Source: Candidatus Gastranaerophilales bacterium (GTDB lineage Bacteria; Cyanobacteriota; Vampirovibrionia; Gastranaerophilales; Gastranaerophilaceae). From it: 61,345 nt of DNA. Shown one piece after another: positions 1 through 7,317 of this stretch. The position numbers were made by a program, and so were the translations under genes. Under the pieces are notes generated by a model. The model was not told the DNA's origin. It saw only the letters and a program-made list of their open reading frames with translations, and made no database searches. How positions within the stretch are numbered: position 1 is the first letter of the stretch; each line of letters starts with the position of its first letter. The stretch is taken from the NCBI GenBank assembly GCA_944322725.1, contig CALUPU010000010.1:1-61345 (forward strand), written 5' to 3'.

Positions 1-860
1 CGTTCTGACATGTTGCTGTAAATCTTTTCTTTAATTTCTTCACGCACACCCTTCAAAGAAATCGCAAGGTCTTTTGTCTCAACTTCACGGATAATTCTTT
101 GAATAGCGTTGTCTTTAAGCTGCAAGATATCTTCGAATACGAACATCAACTCTCTTACACCTTCTGCAAGTTCAAGATTTTTGACTTCGAGATACTCGAG
201 TACATTCTTTTCGGTTGCACGGTCGGAACGGTTAAGGATACTTGCAAGAGCAGATACACCGCCGGCTTTTGAAAAGTCCTGTGCAACAACAGATGAAAAT
301 TTACTTTCAACAACTTTTTCAATTTCAGAAATAATCTCCGGATTTGTCGAACTCATATCCGCAATTTTAAATGCCACCTGAGCCTGCACCTCAGGAGGAA
401 GGCTGTTCAATACCTTTGCAGAGTTTTCAGGTTTCAAATAAGCAAGAATCAATGCAATAAGCTGCGGGTTTTCATTTTGAAACGATGTTGCAAGCTGTGA
501 CGGATCTGCATCATTAAAAAACTGAAAAGGGTTTGTAGTTAAAAGATTTACAAGACGTCCGAGCATATTCTGCGCCTGTTCTGCACCATATGCTTTTTCC
601 AGCAGTGTTCTGGCATACTGGGTACCGCCTGAAGAAAGATAATCACTCGCAAGAAAAAGTGAATGGAATTCCTCTAATACCTGATTTAATATCTCAGACG
701 GAACTTTGTTTAAACTCGCAATGTCAAAAGTTATTTGTTCAAGTATATCATCATCTTTTATATTTTTTAGAATTTCAGAAGCCGTAGACGGACCCAGCAC
801 AATCAAAAGCGCTGCGACTTTCTGTCTCTGGGTCATTGATTCGTATGTTAATTCCGTCAT
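1..860 (-). CDS. fliG: Flagellar motor switch protein FliG (3' end outside window)
   Basis: FliG sits on the cytoplasmic face of the MS ring, couples the stator to the rotor and forms part of the direction switch. The reading frame runs from ATG at 858-860 to the window edge, giving about 286 residues of the usual 330-340. The last ~50 residues are therefore outside the window. Visible parts are the N-terminal FliF-binding helices (TQRQKVAALLIVLG), the middle domain with the EHPQ-type patch, here E130-N-P-Q, a Gly-Gly linker (DFSKAGGVSAL) and the start of the C-terminal motor domain (SIQR/LKG-like segment IQRIIREVETKDLAISLKG). It starts 6 nt after the fliF stop, so the two are almost surely co-transcribed. 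The family assignment is secure. The His-to-Asn change in the EHPQ patch is seen directly. Confidence 0.95.
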   Translation of the reverse strand, partial: MTELTYESMTQRQKVAALLIVLGPSTASEILKNIKDDDILEQITFDIASLNKVPSEILNQVLEEFHSLFLASDYLSSGGTQYARTLLEKAYGAEQAQNMLGRLVNLLTTNPFQFFNDADPSQLATSFQNENPQLIALILAYLKPENSAKVLNSLPPEVQAQVAFKIADMSSTNPEIISEIEKVVESKFSSVVAQDFSKAGGVSALASILNRSDRATEKNVLEYLEVKNLELAEGVRELMFVFEDILQLKDNAIQRIIREVETKDLAISLKGVREEIKEKIYSNMSE

Positions 861-866
861 TTTTTA

Positions 867-2450
867 TTAATCCTTGATGTATGAAATAAGTATTTTTGCC
901 GCCTCTGACGGGTCTGACATAATTGTATCCGTCAAATCTGTTTTAAGTTTATCCAATTCAGGATTGAGTTTTGCCTCAATTTGAGGAAGAGCCTCAACTT
1001 CAAATTTTTCAATCAAATTGTCTGTAATAGTCTGCTGCTGCTCATTGAAAGCCTCTTCAAATTCATCTTTAGAATCTCCTGCCTTTCCAAAGAGTGAACG
1101 GAAGATGAATAATGCAGTCAATCCAAGAATCAATATAACCATCATAGGAACAAGCTTGTTAACAACAATCTCTTGAGTTCTCTGTGTTTTAAATTCTTTG
1201 GCTTCCTGCTCAACTGCAGCCTGTACATTGTCTTTTGCAGTAAACTCAAGACTTGTTACATTTATTACATCGCCTCTATTCAAATCAGCACCGCTTGCTG
1301 AAGCAATAAGATTTTTGAGTTCCTCTTTTTCTTCTGTTGTAAGAATTTTGTTTACTGCAACAGCTATAGTCATTCTTTTTACAGAACCGGGAGCATAAAT
1401 AATCTGTTTTATTTCTTTTGAAACGCTGTAATTTGCAGAAGTTTTTTCTTTTTGATAATTAAGATTTTTTGTTGTGTTATTCTGTGCGTTAACCGGAGGA
1501 GGGTTATTAGAACCTGTAAGCGCACCTGTTGTATTTGGATTAGGGTTTTCATAGTTTTCAGTTTCTGTCTGAGACGAAGTCAAAACACCCTGCTGGCTAT
1601 CACCTACAGGAAGATAGCTTTCAATTGTTGAACGTGTAGAATTGAAATCGATATCAGCACTAACCTGAACGGAAGCATTATCAGCTCCCACTATTTTATC
1701 AAGCACAGATTGAATTTTCTTTGCAGTCTGTGTTTCAAAATTATTTTTATAGCTTTCAATATCATTAGAATTTTTTTCAATATCATCAGAAAGGTTGTTG
1801 CCGCTTTGGTCTGTAAGGAAAACCTTTTCCGGTGTAAGTCTTGGAATAGCATAAGCAACAAGATTTTTAATAGCTTTAACCTGAGAGGTTTTGAGTTTAT
1901 ATCCGGGCTCTAAAATCAACATAACAGAAGCGGTAGGTGCTTCATCACGTTCCTGAAAAACAGAACGTTCAGGGTCTGCTATCTGCACTCTTGCTTTTCT
2001 TACACCGCTCATTCTTTCTATAGAACGAGTAAGTTCACCCTGATAGATTCTTTGTTTTGTAAGCTTATTTTTAAAATCCGTTGAACCAAGCTGCATCTCA
2101 TCAAGCAGTTCAAACCCCGGAGAAGAGTCTTGAATAAGGTCATTTTCCGCAACAAATATTCTTAACTCATCCTGCATTTCCTGAGGAACAAGTACTGACT
2201 TTTTATCGGCAGACAGTTTAAAAGGATATCCGCTTTTTTTCAAACTTTCAGAAACAGCAGCAGCATCCTGAGGCGACAGGTCAGAATATAAAACCGACCA
2301 GTTAGGCTCCATGGATTTCATGATAAAAAATGCACCCGCCATCAGGGTAATTGCGCTCAATACCACTATACCCATCTTTTGCCCTGTTTCTAAACCATTC
2401 CAGAGTTTTGATAAATCATCTATAAAGAGTTTGAAATAATTATTTTCCAA
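867..2450 (-). CDS. fliF: Flagellar MS-ring protein FliF
   Basis: FliF forms the membrane/supramembrane ring that is the base of the flagellar motor. The 527-residue length is normal for the family. A transmembrane helix lies near residues 27-46. It is followed by the ring-building motifs typical of FliF (VLYSDLSPQDAAAV, the SPGFELLDE region, RSIERMSGVRKARVQIA). A long Asn/Thr-rich loop covers about residues 290-335, a second transmembrane helix about 430-452, and an acidic C-terminal tail binds FliG. The start is followed by an acidic N-terminus typical of the family. FliG follows directly on the same strand. Together they imply a flagellated cell. A TATAAT hexamer at 2480-2485 (minus) lies ahead of the gene but has no good -35, so the promoter is uncertain. 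Confidence 0.96.
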   Translation of the reverse strand: MENNYFKLFIDDLSKLWNGLETGQKMGIVVLSAITLMAGAFFIMKSMEPNWSVLYSDLSPQDAAAVSESLKKSGYPFKLSADKKSVLVPQEMQDELRIFVAENDLIQDSSPGFELLDEMQLGSTDFKNKLTKQRIYQGELTRSIERMSGVRKARVQIADPERSVFQERDEAPTASVMLILEPGYKLKTSQVKAIKNLVAYAIPRLTPEKVFLTDQSGNNLSDDIEKNSNDIESYKNNFETQTAKKIQSVLDKIVGADNASVQVSADIDFNSTRSTIESYLPVGDSQQGVLTSSQTETENYENPNPNTTGALTGSNNPPPVNAQNNTTKNLNYQKEKTSANYSVSKEIKQIIYAPGSVKRMTIAVAVNKILTTEEKEELKNLIASASGADLNRGDVINVTSLEFTAKDNVQAAVEQEAKEFKTQRTQEIVVNKLVPMMVILILGLTALFIFRSLFGKAGDSKDEFEEAFNEQQQTITDNLIEKFEVEALPQIEAKLNPELDKLKTDLTDTIMSDPSEAAKILISYIKD

Positions 2451-2538
2451 AATTTCCCCTTTGTCTGCCTGTTTGTCTGATTATAAATCCGAATGCCATT
2501 GAATTTTCAGGTGAATGACAATCGTATAGTCACTATTT

Positions 2539-2559
2539 GTCTATATTAAAAATATAGAC
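2539..2559. promoter_or_regulatory. Perfect 8-bp inverted repeat upstream of fliF
   Basis: GTCTATAT at 2539-2546 and ATATAGAC at 2552-2559 are perfect inverted copies separated by TAAAA. It lies about 90 nt ahead of fliF and could be an operator or an RNA hairpin. The sequence shows the palindrome directly; a role is only inferred. Confidence 0.35.
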
Positions 2560-2728
2560 TATTTGCCGAACCAATTCAAATATGTTAATTTACGTTAATC
2601 TCCGCCCGTTCTTGACAAATTTTTACATTTCTTAAACCTTGCCAAATTACATGAAAACATGTGCTATGACATGGTTTACATGATGCCAAACCGCTCAAAG
2701 CATGTCATCATCTGAATTGCGGATTCTT

Positions 2729-2767
2729 AAAAACCGCCAAACTCCTGCTTTTCAAGGAATTTGGCGG
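2729..2767 (-). terminator. Intrinsic terminator-like hairpin on the minus strand without an obvious gene
   Basis: CCGCCAAA (2734-2741) plus TCC (2743-2745) pairs with GGA (2756-2758) plus TTTGGCGG (2760-2767), leaving one C/A mismatch and a 10-nt loop. Read on the minus strand the stem is followed by five T residues (2729-2733). There is no minus-strand gene immediately upstream. It may terminate a short unannotated transcript or act as an attenuator in front of fliF. Confidence 0.55.
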
Positions 2768-2801
2768 ATGAAATATAACTTAACAATTCCTCATGATTGG
2801 C

Positions 2802-2829
2802 TTGTAAAAAGGGTTTTTGTCTATATAAT
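2802..2829 (+). promoter_or_regulatory. Candidate sigma-70 promoter for the 2970 gene
   Basis: TTGTAA (2802-2807) and a perfect TATAAT (2824-2829) are separated by 16 nt. Transcription would start near 2836 and give a leader of about 135 nt to the GTG start at 2970. The leader contains a CCCGTT/AACGGG inverted repeat at 2909-2939. Confidence 0.5.
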
Positions 2830-2969
2830 AGAGAAAAGAAAGTTATTCATGCCTGCCACGGTTGAGTTTGCGGACATGATAGCATGGTTTTAAAAGATAG
2901 GGATGGAACCCGTTCTTTAAAAAAAATACCCAAAACGGGATTTAGGGGACAACTTCGGGAGGAAAATAA

Positions 2970-3188
2970 GTGCTAAGAAGCAGAGACATGGGTAGATCTA
3001 TAGCTGTAAGAAGATGGACAAATACGGCTCTGGAATGTTACAAAAGAGGCTGTGTGTGCGAAGGCTGTTTTTATACGGACTTTTTTAACGGTACTTCACA
3101 AAAATGCCAGATGAAAGCGTCGGTTCTGGAACTTGTAAGAGTACTGGGCAAGCCTGATATTGATATTCCGCAGGTTTTATCCGAATAA
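2970..3188 (+). CDS. Small conserved-looking Cys-rich protein, function unknown
   Basis: This 72-residue protein has no family I can name with certainty. The start is GTG at 2970, chosen because GGGAGG ends 7 nt before it; the later ATG at 2988 has no ribosome site. It is basic at the N-terminus (RRWTNTALECYKRG) and carries a cysteine cluster C-x4-C-x-C-x2-C with a fifth cysteine ~16 residues on (QKCQMK), which suggests metal binding. The C-terminus is a short amphipathic helix (ELVRVLGKP). It is soluble, with no signal peptide. It stands alone between the flagellar genes and another small Cys protein. The strong ribosome site and coding-like composition make it a real gene; a nucleic-acid or zinc-binding role would be a guess. 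Confidence 0.75.
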   Translation: MLRSRDMGRSIAVRRWTNTALECYKRGCVCEGCFYTDFFNGTSQKCQMKASVLELVRVLGKPDIDIPQVLSE

Positions 3189-3270
3189 TTTCGGACAAAC
3201 TCATACAAATGCCTGAATTTTCAGGTTTCTAAGAAAAAAAGTTGTATAATAGTTATAGAAACATTTTTAT

Positions 3271-3296
3271 TTTAATTAATAAGTTTAATTAATAAG
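3271..3296 (+). repeat. Perfect 13-bp tandem direct repeat in a leader
   Basis: TTTAATTAATAAG occurs twice head to tail (3271-3283 and 3284-3296), directly between a TATAAT box (3245-3250) and the ribosome site of the 3307 gene. It may be a recent duplication or a doubled operator. Confidence 0.7.
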
Positions 3297-3306
3297 GTGT
3301 AAGACT

Positions 3307-3492
3307 ATGTACAACAATCCGTCAACAAAAAATTTCGTAGGTGTAATGTTTACCTGCTGCGGTGTTTACGGCAGGGTGTATAAAAATAAAGAAGGTACCG
3401 CATACGTAGGACGCTGCCCTAAATGCCTTAAATCTATAAGGATGAAAATAGGCGAAGGCGGCTGCAATTCAAGATTCTTTTATGCCGGATAA
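3307..3492 (+). CDS. Small zinc-ribbon-like protein, function unknown
   Basis: A 61-residue basic protein with two cysteine knuckles, TCCGVYG near residue 16 and RCPKC near residue 37, spaced like a mini zinc ribbon. A further cysteine lies near the C-terminus. AAGGTG ends 7 nt before the ATG, and a TATAAT at 3245-3250 lies upstream, so it seems to be expressed on its own. I do not recognise the family. The cysteine spacing suggests a structural zinc site as in small RNA- or protein-binding ribbons; that is inference. A TTTTTATCAG/CTGATAAAAA hairpin (3496-3528) follows the stop and may end the transcript. Confidence 0.75.
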   Translation: MYNNPSTKNFVGVMFTCCGVYGRVYKNKEGTAYVGRCPKCLKSIRMKIGEGGCNSRFFYAG

Positions 3493-3495
3493 AAT

Positions 3496-3528
3496 TTTTT
3501 ATCAGCATATTTAACTGCCTGATAAAAA
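3496..3528. terminator. AT-rich hairpin after the small zinc-ribbon gene
   Basis: TTTTTATCAG (3496-3505) pairs with CTGATAAAAA (3519-3528). The stem is AT-rich and not followed by a clean T-run on the plus strand, so termination is possible but weakly supported. Confidence 0.35.
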
Positions 3529-3659
3529 TATTAAGTTTTGTCACCCTTAAAACCACTTGTGACCTTTTCTGCTATATTATTTTACTATATACTTTTGTAA
3601 GAAGCTGATGAAATTTGTATGGACATCAGGGATTATAGATAGGTCAGGAGTTAGTATTT

Positions 3660-5117
3660 ATGGCAGTAAGCAACATCTATGCGGTAATTTTAGCAGGCGG
3701 TTCGGGCAGCAGGCTCTGGCCTTTGAGCAGAGAACTCCACCCCAAGCAGCTTATGAAAATTGAGGATAACTACACCTTGTTCCAGTCTGCTTTTATCAGG
3801 CTTGTTAATTGCGTAGATGACAAAAATATTTTGAGTATTACAAACACAAAACTCGAAAGCCAGGTAAAAACACAGCTTCTTGAAATGCAGGAAAAGTTCT
3901 GCAGAAATTCAACTTACCGTATTATAACGGAACCCGAATGCAAAAATACAGCACCTGCAATTGCTCTGGCTATCAAATATATTGAAAAACTTCAAAAAGA
4001 CAAAAATATTACAGATGACGCAATCATAGTTGCAGTGCCGTCAGACAACCTTATTACAGACAACGAAAAATACTGCCATGCCGTGAGTGAGGGTATAAAG
4101 CTTGCTCAGGAAAACTACATTGTTACCTTTGGCGTAAGACCTGACCGCACAGATGTAGGCATGGGCTATATCAGAGCAAAAAACAACAGAAAAATCAAAA
4201 CAGTTGTGCCTCAGGCTCTGAAAGTAGAGTCTTTTATTGAAAAACCCGACCTTGAAACGGCAAAAGAATTTGTGGAGTCCGACAAATACTACTGGAACAG
4301 CGGAATGTTTGTGTTCAAGGCATCTGTCATGCTTGCGGAACTCAAAAAATATCAGCGTGAAATATTTAATATAATCAAAAATTCGGATATTTCGTCACAA
4401 ACACCGTCTATTGCCTATCAGGATTACAAAGACATGCCTGATATCTCCATAGACTACGCTGTAATGGAAAATTCCAAAAAGCTTGCAATGATTCCTCTTG
4501 AGTGCGAATGGAAAGACGTAGGCTCCTGGGAAGCGGTGTATGACATTTCAACGCTCGATGACAACGGCAATTATTTGATGGGTAATGTACTTGATTTGGA
4601 CAGCAAAGATTCACTTGTTTATTCAACATCAAAACTCATTACTACAATAGGATTAAAAGACACTGTTGTTGTTGAAACGGAAGACGCAATACTTGTGTGC
4701 GACAGAAACAGATCTCAAGAGGTCAAAAAAATAGTAAGCCACCTGAAAGAAAGACAAGATTCCGTTCAATATGACCATAAAACAGTATACAGACCGTGGG
4801 GTTACTACACAGTGCTAAACGAAGGCGAAGGCTTCCTGACAAAATGTATTCATGTCAACCCCGAAGCAAAATTGAGCATACAGCTTCACCACCACAGAAA
4901 AGAACACTGGGCAGTACTCGAAGGCAGAGCGCTTGTCTTAAAAGGTGAAGAATATATTGAACTCGGAAAAGGCGACAGCATTGATATAGAAGTTGAAGAA
5001 AAACACTCTATACAAAACCCGTATGACGAACCGTTAAAAATTCTGGAAATCCAGCAGGGCGATGTGCTGGATGAAAACGATATTGTACGCTTTGAGGACA
5101 TGTACGGCAGAGTATAA
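3660..5117 (+). CDS. manC: Mannose-1-phosphate guanylyltransferase / mannose-6-phosphate isomerase (bifunctional)
   Basis: The enzyme makes GDP-mannose from mannose-1-phosphate and GTP for surface polysaccharides and, in the bifunctional form, also interconverts fructose-6- and mannose-6-phosphate. Residues ~5-290 form the nucleotidyltransferase with the signature GGSGSRLWPLSR near residue 13 and the HPKQ motif just after. FIEKP lies near residue 197. The C-terminal ~120 residues form the type II isomerase cupin, with RPWGYY, an HHHRKEHW metal cluster at 410-417 and QNPYDEPLKILEIQ. The length (485) matches full AlgA/ManC proteins. AGGAG lies 9 nt before the ATG. The gene is monocistronic, ended by the terminator at 5168-5199. 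It fits with the glycosyltransferases elsewhere in the window. Confidence 0.95.
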   Translation: MAVSNIYAVILAGGSGSRLWPLSRELHPKQLMKIEDNYTLFQSAFIRLVNCVDDKNILSITNTKLESQVKTQLLEMQEKFCRNSTYRIITEPECKNTAPAIALAIKYIEKLQKDKNITDDAIIVAVPSDNLITDNEKYCHAVSEGIKLAQENYIVTFGVRPDRTDVGMGYIRAKNNRKIKTVVPQALKVESFIEKPDLETAKEFVESDKYYWNSGMFVFKASVMLAELKKYQREIFNIIKNSDISSQTPSIAYQDYKDMPDISIDYAVMENSKKLAMIPLECEWKDVGSWEAVYDISTLDDNGNYLMGNVLDLDSKDSLVYSTSKLITTIGLKDTVVVETEDAILVCDRNRSQEVKKIVSHLKERQDSVQYDHKTVYRPWGYYTVLNEGEGFLTKCIHVNPEAKLSIQLHHHRKEHWAVLEGRALVLKGEEYIELGKGDSIDIEVEEKHSIQNPYDEPLKILEIQQGDVLDENDIVRFEDMYGRV

Positions 5118-5167
5118 AGCCTGTAAAAATTAATACGATTGTCACTGCTGCCTCGATATATATACCA

Positions 5168-5199
5168 AAAAAGACTCCGAAAAATCGGAGTCTTTTTTT
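5168..5199. terminator. Bidirectional terminator between manC and rpmE
   Basis: GACTCCGA (5173-5180) pairs with TCGGAGTC (5185-5192) over an AAAA loop, flanked by A5 on one side and T7 on the other. It can end both convergent transcripts. Confidence 0.92.
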
Positions 5200-5215
5200 A
5201 AATTTGTTTTGATAC

Positions 5216-5416
5216 TTATTTGTTTTCGTATCTTTTTTTGAATCTTTCAACTCTGCCTTCTGTATCCATGATTTTTTGGTTGCCTGTGTAGAACGGATGG
5301 CATTTGTTGCAAATTTCAACAGTGATGTTTTCTTCGATAGAACCTGTTTCAATTTCGTTTCCGCAAACGCATTTGATTTTCATTTTTTTATATTCCGGAT
5401 GAATACCTTGTTTCAT
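5216..5416 (-). CDS. rpmE: 50S ribosomal protein L31
   Basis: This 66-residue protein is the zinc-binding form of L31, a small protein at the subunit interface. MKQGIHPEY is the classical N-terminus, and a CVC pair plus CNKC supply the four zinc ligands, followed by HPFYTG. The start at 5416 is chosen over an upstream ATG at 5425 because AGAAGGG ends only 1-2 nt before the upstream ATG but about 10 nt before this one. A good promoter (5456-5484) precedes it. It is transcribed alone, divergent from proS. Confidence 0.95.
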   Translation of the reverse strand: MKQGIHPEYKKMKIKCVCGNEIETGSIEENITVEICNKCHPFYTGNQKIMDTEGRVERFKKRYENK

Positions 5417-5455
5417 TTTTTTCATTCCCTTCTGTAAAAATTATTTAGTACTACA

Positions 5456-5484
5456 ATTTTAGACTGCTGAAAAATTATTATCAA
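5456..5484 (-). promoter_or_regulatory. Sigma-70-type promoter for rpmE
   Basis: On the minus strand TTGATA (5479-5484) and TAAAAT (5456-5461) are spaced by exactly 17 nt, about 40 nt ahead of the start codon. Confidence 0.65.
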
Positions 5485-5489
5485 GACTT

Positions 5490-5518
5490 TTGTGGTAACA
5501 TTAAAGAAAACGTAATAT
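5490..5518 (+). promoter_or_regulatory. Sigma-70-type promoter for proS
   Basis: TTGTGG (5490-5495) and TAATAT (5513-5518) are 17 nt apart. The site lies back to back with the rpmE promoter, and AGAGG follows before the proS ATG. Confidence 0.55.
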
Positions 5519-5536
5519 AAAGAGGATTTATATATT

Positions 5537-7303
5537 ATGAAAATGTCGAAACTTTTTGTACAAACACTTAGAGAATTCCCCTCGGACGCAGAGGTTATGA
5601 GCCATAAACTGCTTGTGAGAGCAGGCTATATAAGAAAACTTGCACAGGGCGTATACAATTATATGCCTTTGATGTGGAGAGTTTTAAAAAAAGTTGAAAA
5701 TATTGTAAGAGAAGAAATGGACGCAGCCGGAGCACAGGAACTTCTTATGCCATTTGTTCAGCCTGAGGAACTCTGGCAGGAATCCGGCAGATGGAATGTG
5801 TACGGCAAAGAATTGATGAGGCTGAAAGACCGCCACGGACGCGGAATGTGCCTCGGGCCTACTCATGAAGAGGTTATTACTTCCATTGCACGAGAAGGCA
5901 TAAAATCTTATAAACAGCTGCCAGTAAACTTGTACCAGATACAATCAAAATTCCGTGACGAAGTCCGACCCAGATACGGCCTTTTAAGAGGACGTGAATT
6001 CATCATGAAAGACGCGTACAGCTTTGACTCTTCTCAGGAAGGGCTGGAAAAATCGTATGCTGATATGGCAAAAGCTTATTACAAAATATTTGAGCGCTGC
6101 GGTCTTGAAACAAAAGCAGTACAATCAGACTCAGGTGCTATAGGCGGTGCTGTTTCTCACGAATATATGGTTTTGATTGACGATACGGAAAACAATGCCG
6201 GTGAAAACGATGTTTTCTTCTGCAAAAACAAAAACTGCGGATACGCTGCAAACGCAAACCATGCAGTTTCTGTGCTTGAGCCTGTAGAAGTTGACGGGAC
6301 AAAATATTTCAGCGAATTCAAAAAAGTTGATACACCTAACACAACAACCATTGAAGAGCTGGCAGATTTCTTAAAAATACCTCAAACAATAATTTTAAAA
6401 TCCATGATTTACGTTGCAGACAACAAAATTGTTATGGCATTAATCAGAGCAGACAAAACTTTTGAAGAAACAAAGGTTATGAATGCAGTCGGCGCAAACG
6501 AAATCAGAAGCGCTGCACCGTCAGAATTGGAAGCAATTTTTGGTGCAAGCAAAGGTTTTGTAGGGCCTAAAGATATTGAACAGGTTAAAATACCTGAAGA
6601 ATACGAAGGCGACAAAATCACAGTTGTTGCTGACCTTACAGCCAAAGAAATGAAAAACTTTGTAATCGGTGCTAATGAAACTGACAAGCACTTTGCGGGT
6701 GTAAACCTTTCAGACTTTGCAGAACCGATTTTTGCAGACATAAGACTTGTTGAAGCAGGCGAAAAATGCCCGGATTGCGGAGAACCTTTGTATGTTACAA
6801 AAGGCATTGAAGTGGGCAACATTTTCCAGCTTGGAACAAAGTACTCCAAAGCAATGAATGCAGTTTATCTTGATGAAAACGGAAAAACACAGCCGTTTAT
6901 TATGGGCTGCTATGGAATCGGTATCTCCAGAACAGCCGCAGCAGCAGTTGAGCGCCACCACGATGAACACGGTATCAAATGGCCTGTTTCAATAGCGCCG
7001 TATCACGTTGATATCGTGCCTGTCAATATTCAAGACGGATTGCAGATGAAAGTTGCAAATGAACTTTACGAAAAACTCTCTAAAGCCGGAGTTGAAGTTG
7101 TCTTAGATGACAGAGACGAACGCGCAGGGGTTAAGTTTAAAGACTCTGAACTTATAGGCTTCCCGTACAGAATCACTGTGGGCAAAACAATCAACGAAGG
7201 GCTTGTTGAGTTTAAAATCCGTGAAACTGGTGAAACCTTCACAGCTAAACCGGAAGAAGCGGTTGAAAAAGTTATTGAATATGTAAAACCTTATATAAAA
7301 TAG
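5537..7303 (+). CDS. proS: Prolyl-tRNA synthetase (bacterial type)
   Basis: Charges tRNA-Pro. The 588-residue protein is a class II synthetase with motif 1 around GAQELLMPFVQPEELWQESG, motif 2 around FRDEVRPRYGLLRGREF and motif 3 around GCYGIGISRTAAAA. A YbaK-type cis-editing insertion that clears Ala-tRNA-Pro lies at about residues 235-400, as in E. coli ProS. The C-terminal anticodon domain begins near residue 490 (APYHVDIVPVN). AGAGG lies ahead of the start. An in-frame ATG two codons later is an equally possible start. It is followed 14 nt later by a secreted hydrolase that may be co-transcribed. Confidence 0.97.
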   Translation: MKMSKLFVQTLREFPSDAEVMSHKLLVRAGYIRKLAQGVYNYMPLMWRVLKKVENIVREEMDAAGAQELLMPFVQPEELWQESGRWNVYGKELMRLKDRHGRGMCLGPTHEEVITSIAREGIKSYKQLPVNLYQIQSKFRDEVRPRYGLLRGREFIMKDAYSFDSSQEGLEKSYADMAKAYYKIFERCGLETKAVQSDSGAIGGAVSHEYMVLIDDTENNAGENDVFFCKNKNCGYAANANHAVSVLEPVEVDGTKYFSEFKKVDTPNTTTIEELADFLKIPQTIILKSMIYVADNKIVMALIRADKTFEETKVMNAVGANEIRSAAPSELEAIFGASKGFVGPKDIEQVKIPEEYEGDKITVVADLTAKEMKNFVIGANETDKHFAGVNLSDFAEPIFADIRLVEAGEKCPDCGEPLYVTKGIEVGNIFQLGTKYSKAMNAVYLDENGKTQPFIMGCYGIGISRTAAAAVERHHDEHGIKWPVSIAPYHVDIVPVNIQDGLQMKVANELYEKLSKAGVEVVLDDRDERAGVKFKDSELIGFPYRITVGKTINEGLVEFKIRETGETFTAKPEEAVEKVIEYVKPYIK

Positions 7304-7317
7304 TTGGAATTTAAAAG

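Larger units (their letters stand above)
2451..2969. other. Gene-poor, hairpin-rich gap between fliF and a small Cys-rich gene
   Basis: No convincing gene is seen here. The gap holds an 8-bp palindrome (2539-2559), a strong hairpin with a T-run on the minus strand (2729-2767), a plausible plus-strand promoter (2802-2829) and a 6-bp hairpin CCCGTT/AACGGG with a 19-nt loop (2909-2939) in the leader of the next gene. The single open frame in it (2702-2893) has no ribosome site and unlikely composition. The long leader of about 135 nt ahead of the 2970 gene may be regulatory. Confidence 0.6.

Noticed and set aside
2702-2893. 63-residue plus-strand frame in the fliF upstream gap
   Set aside because: No ribosome site, overlaps the strong hairpin at 2729-2767 and has no family-like features.
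3212-3225. CCTGA/TCAGG hairpin after the 2970 gene as a terminator
   Set aside because: The stem is only 5 bp and is not followed by a proper T-run.
5008-5352. Minus-strand frame across the manC end and rpmE
   Set aside because: It crosses the strong terminator at 5168-5199 and overlaps both genes in the wrong frame.
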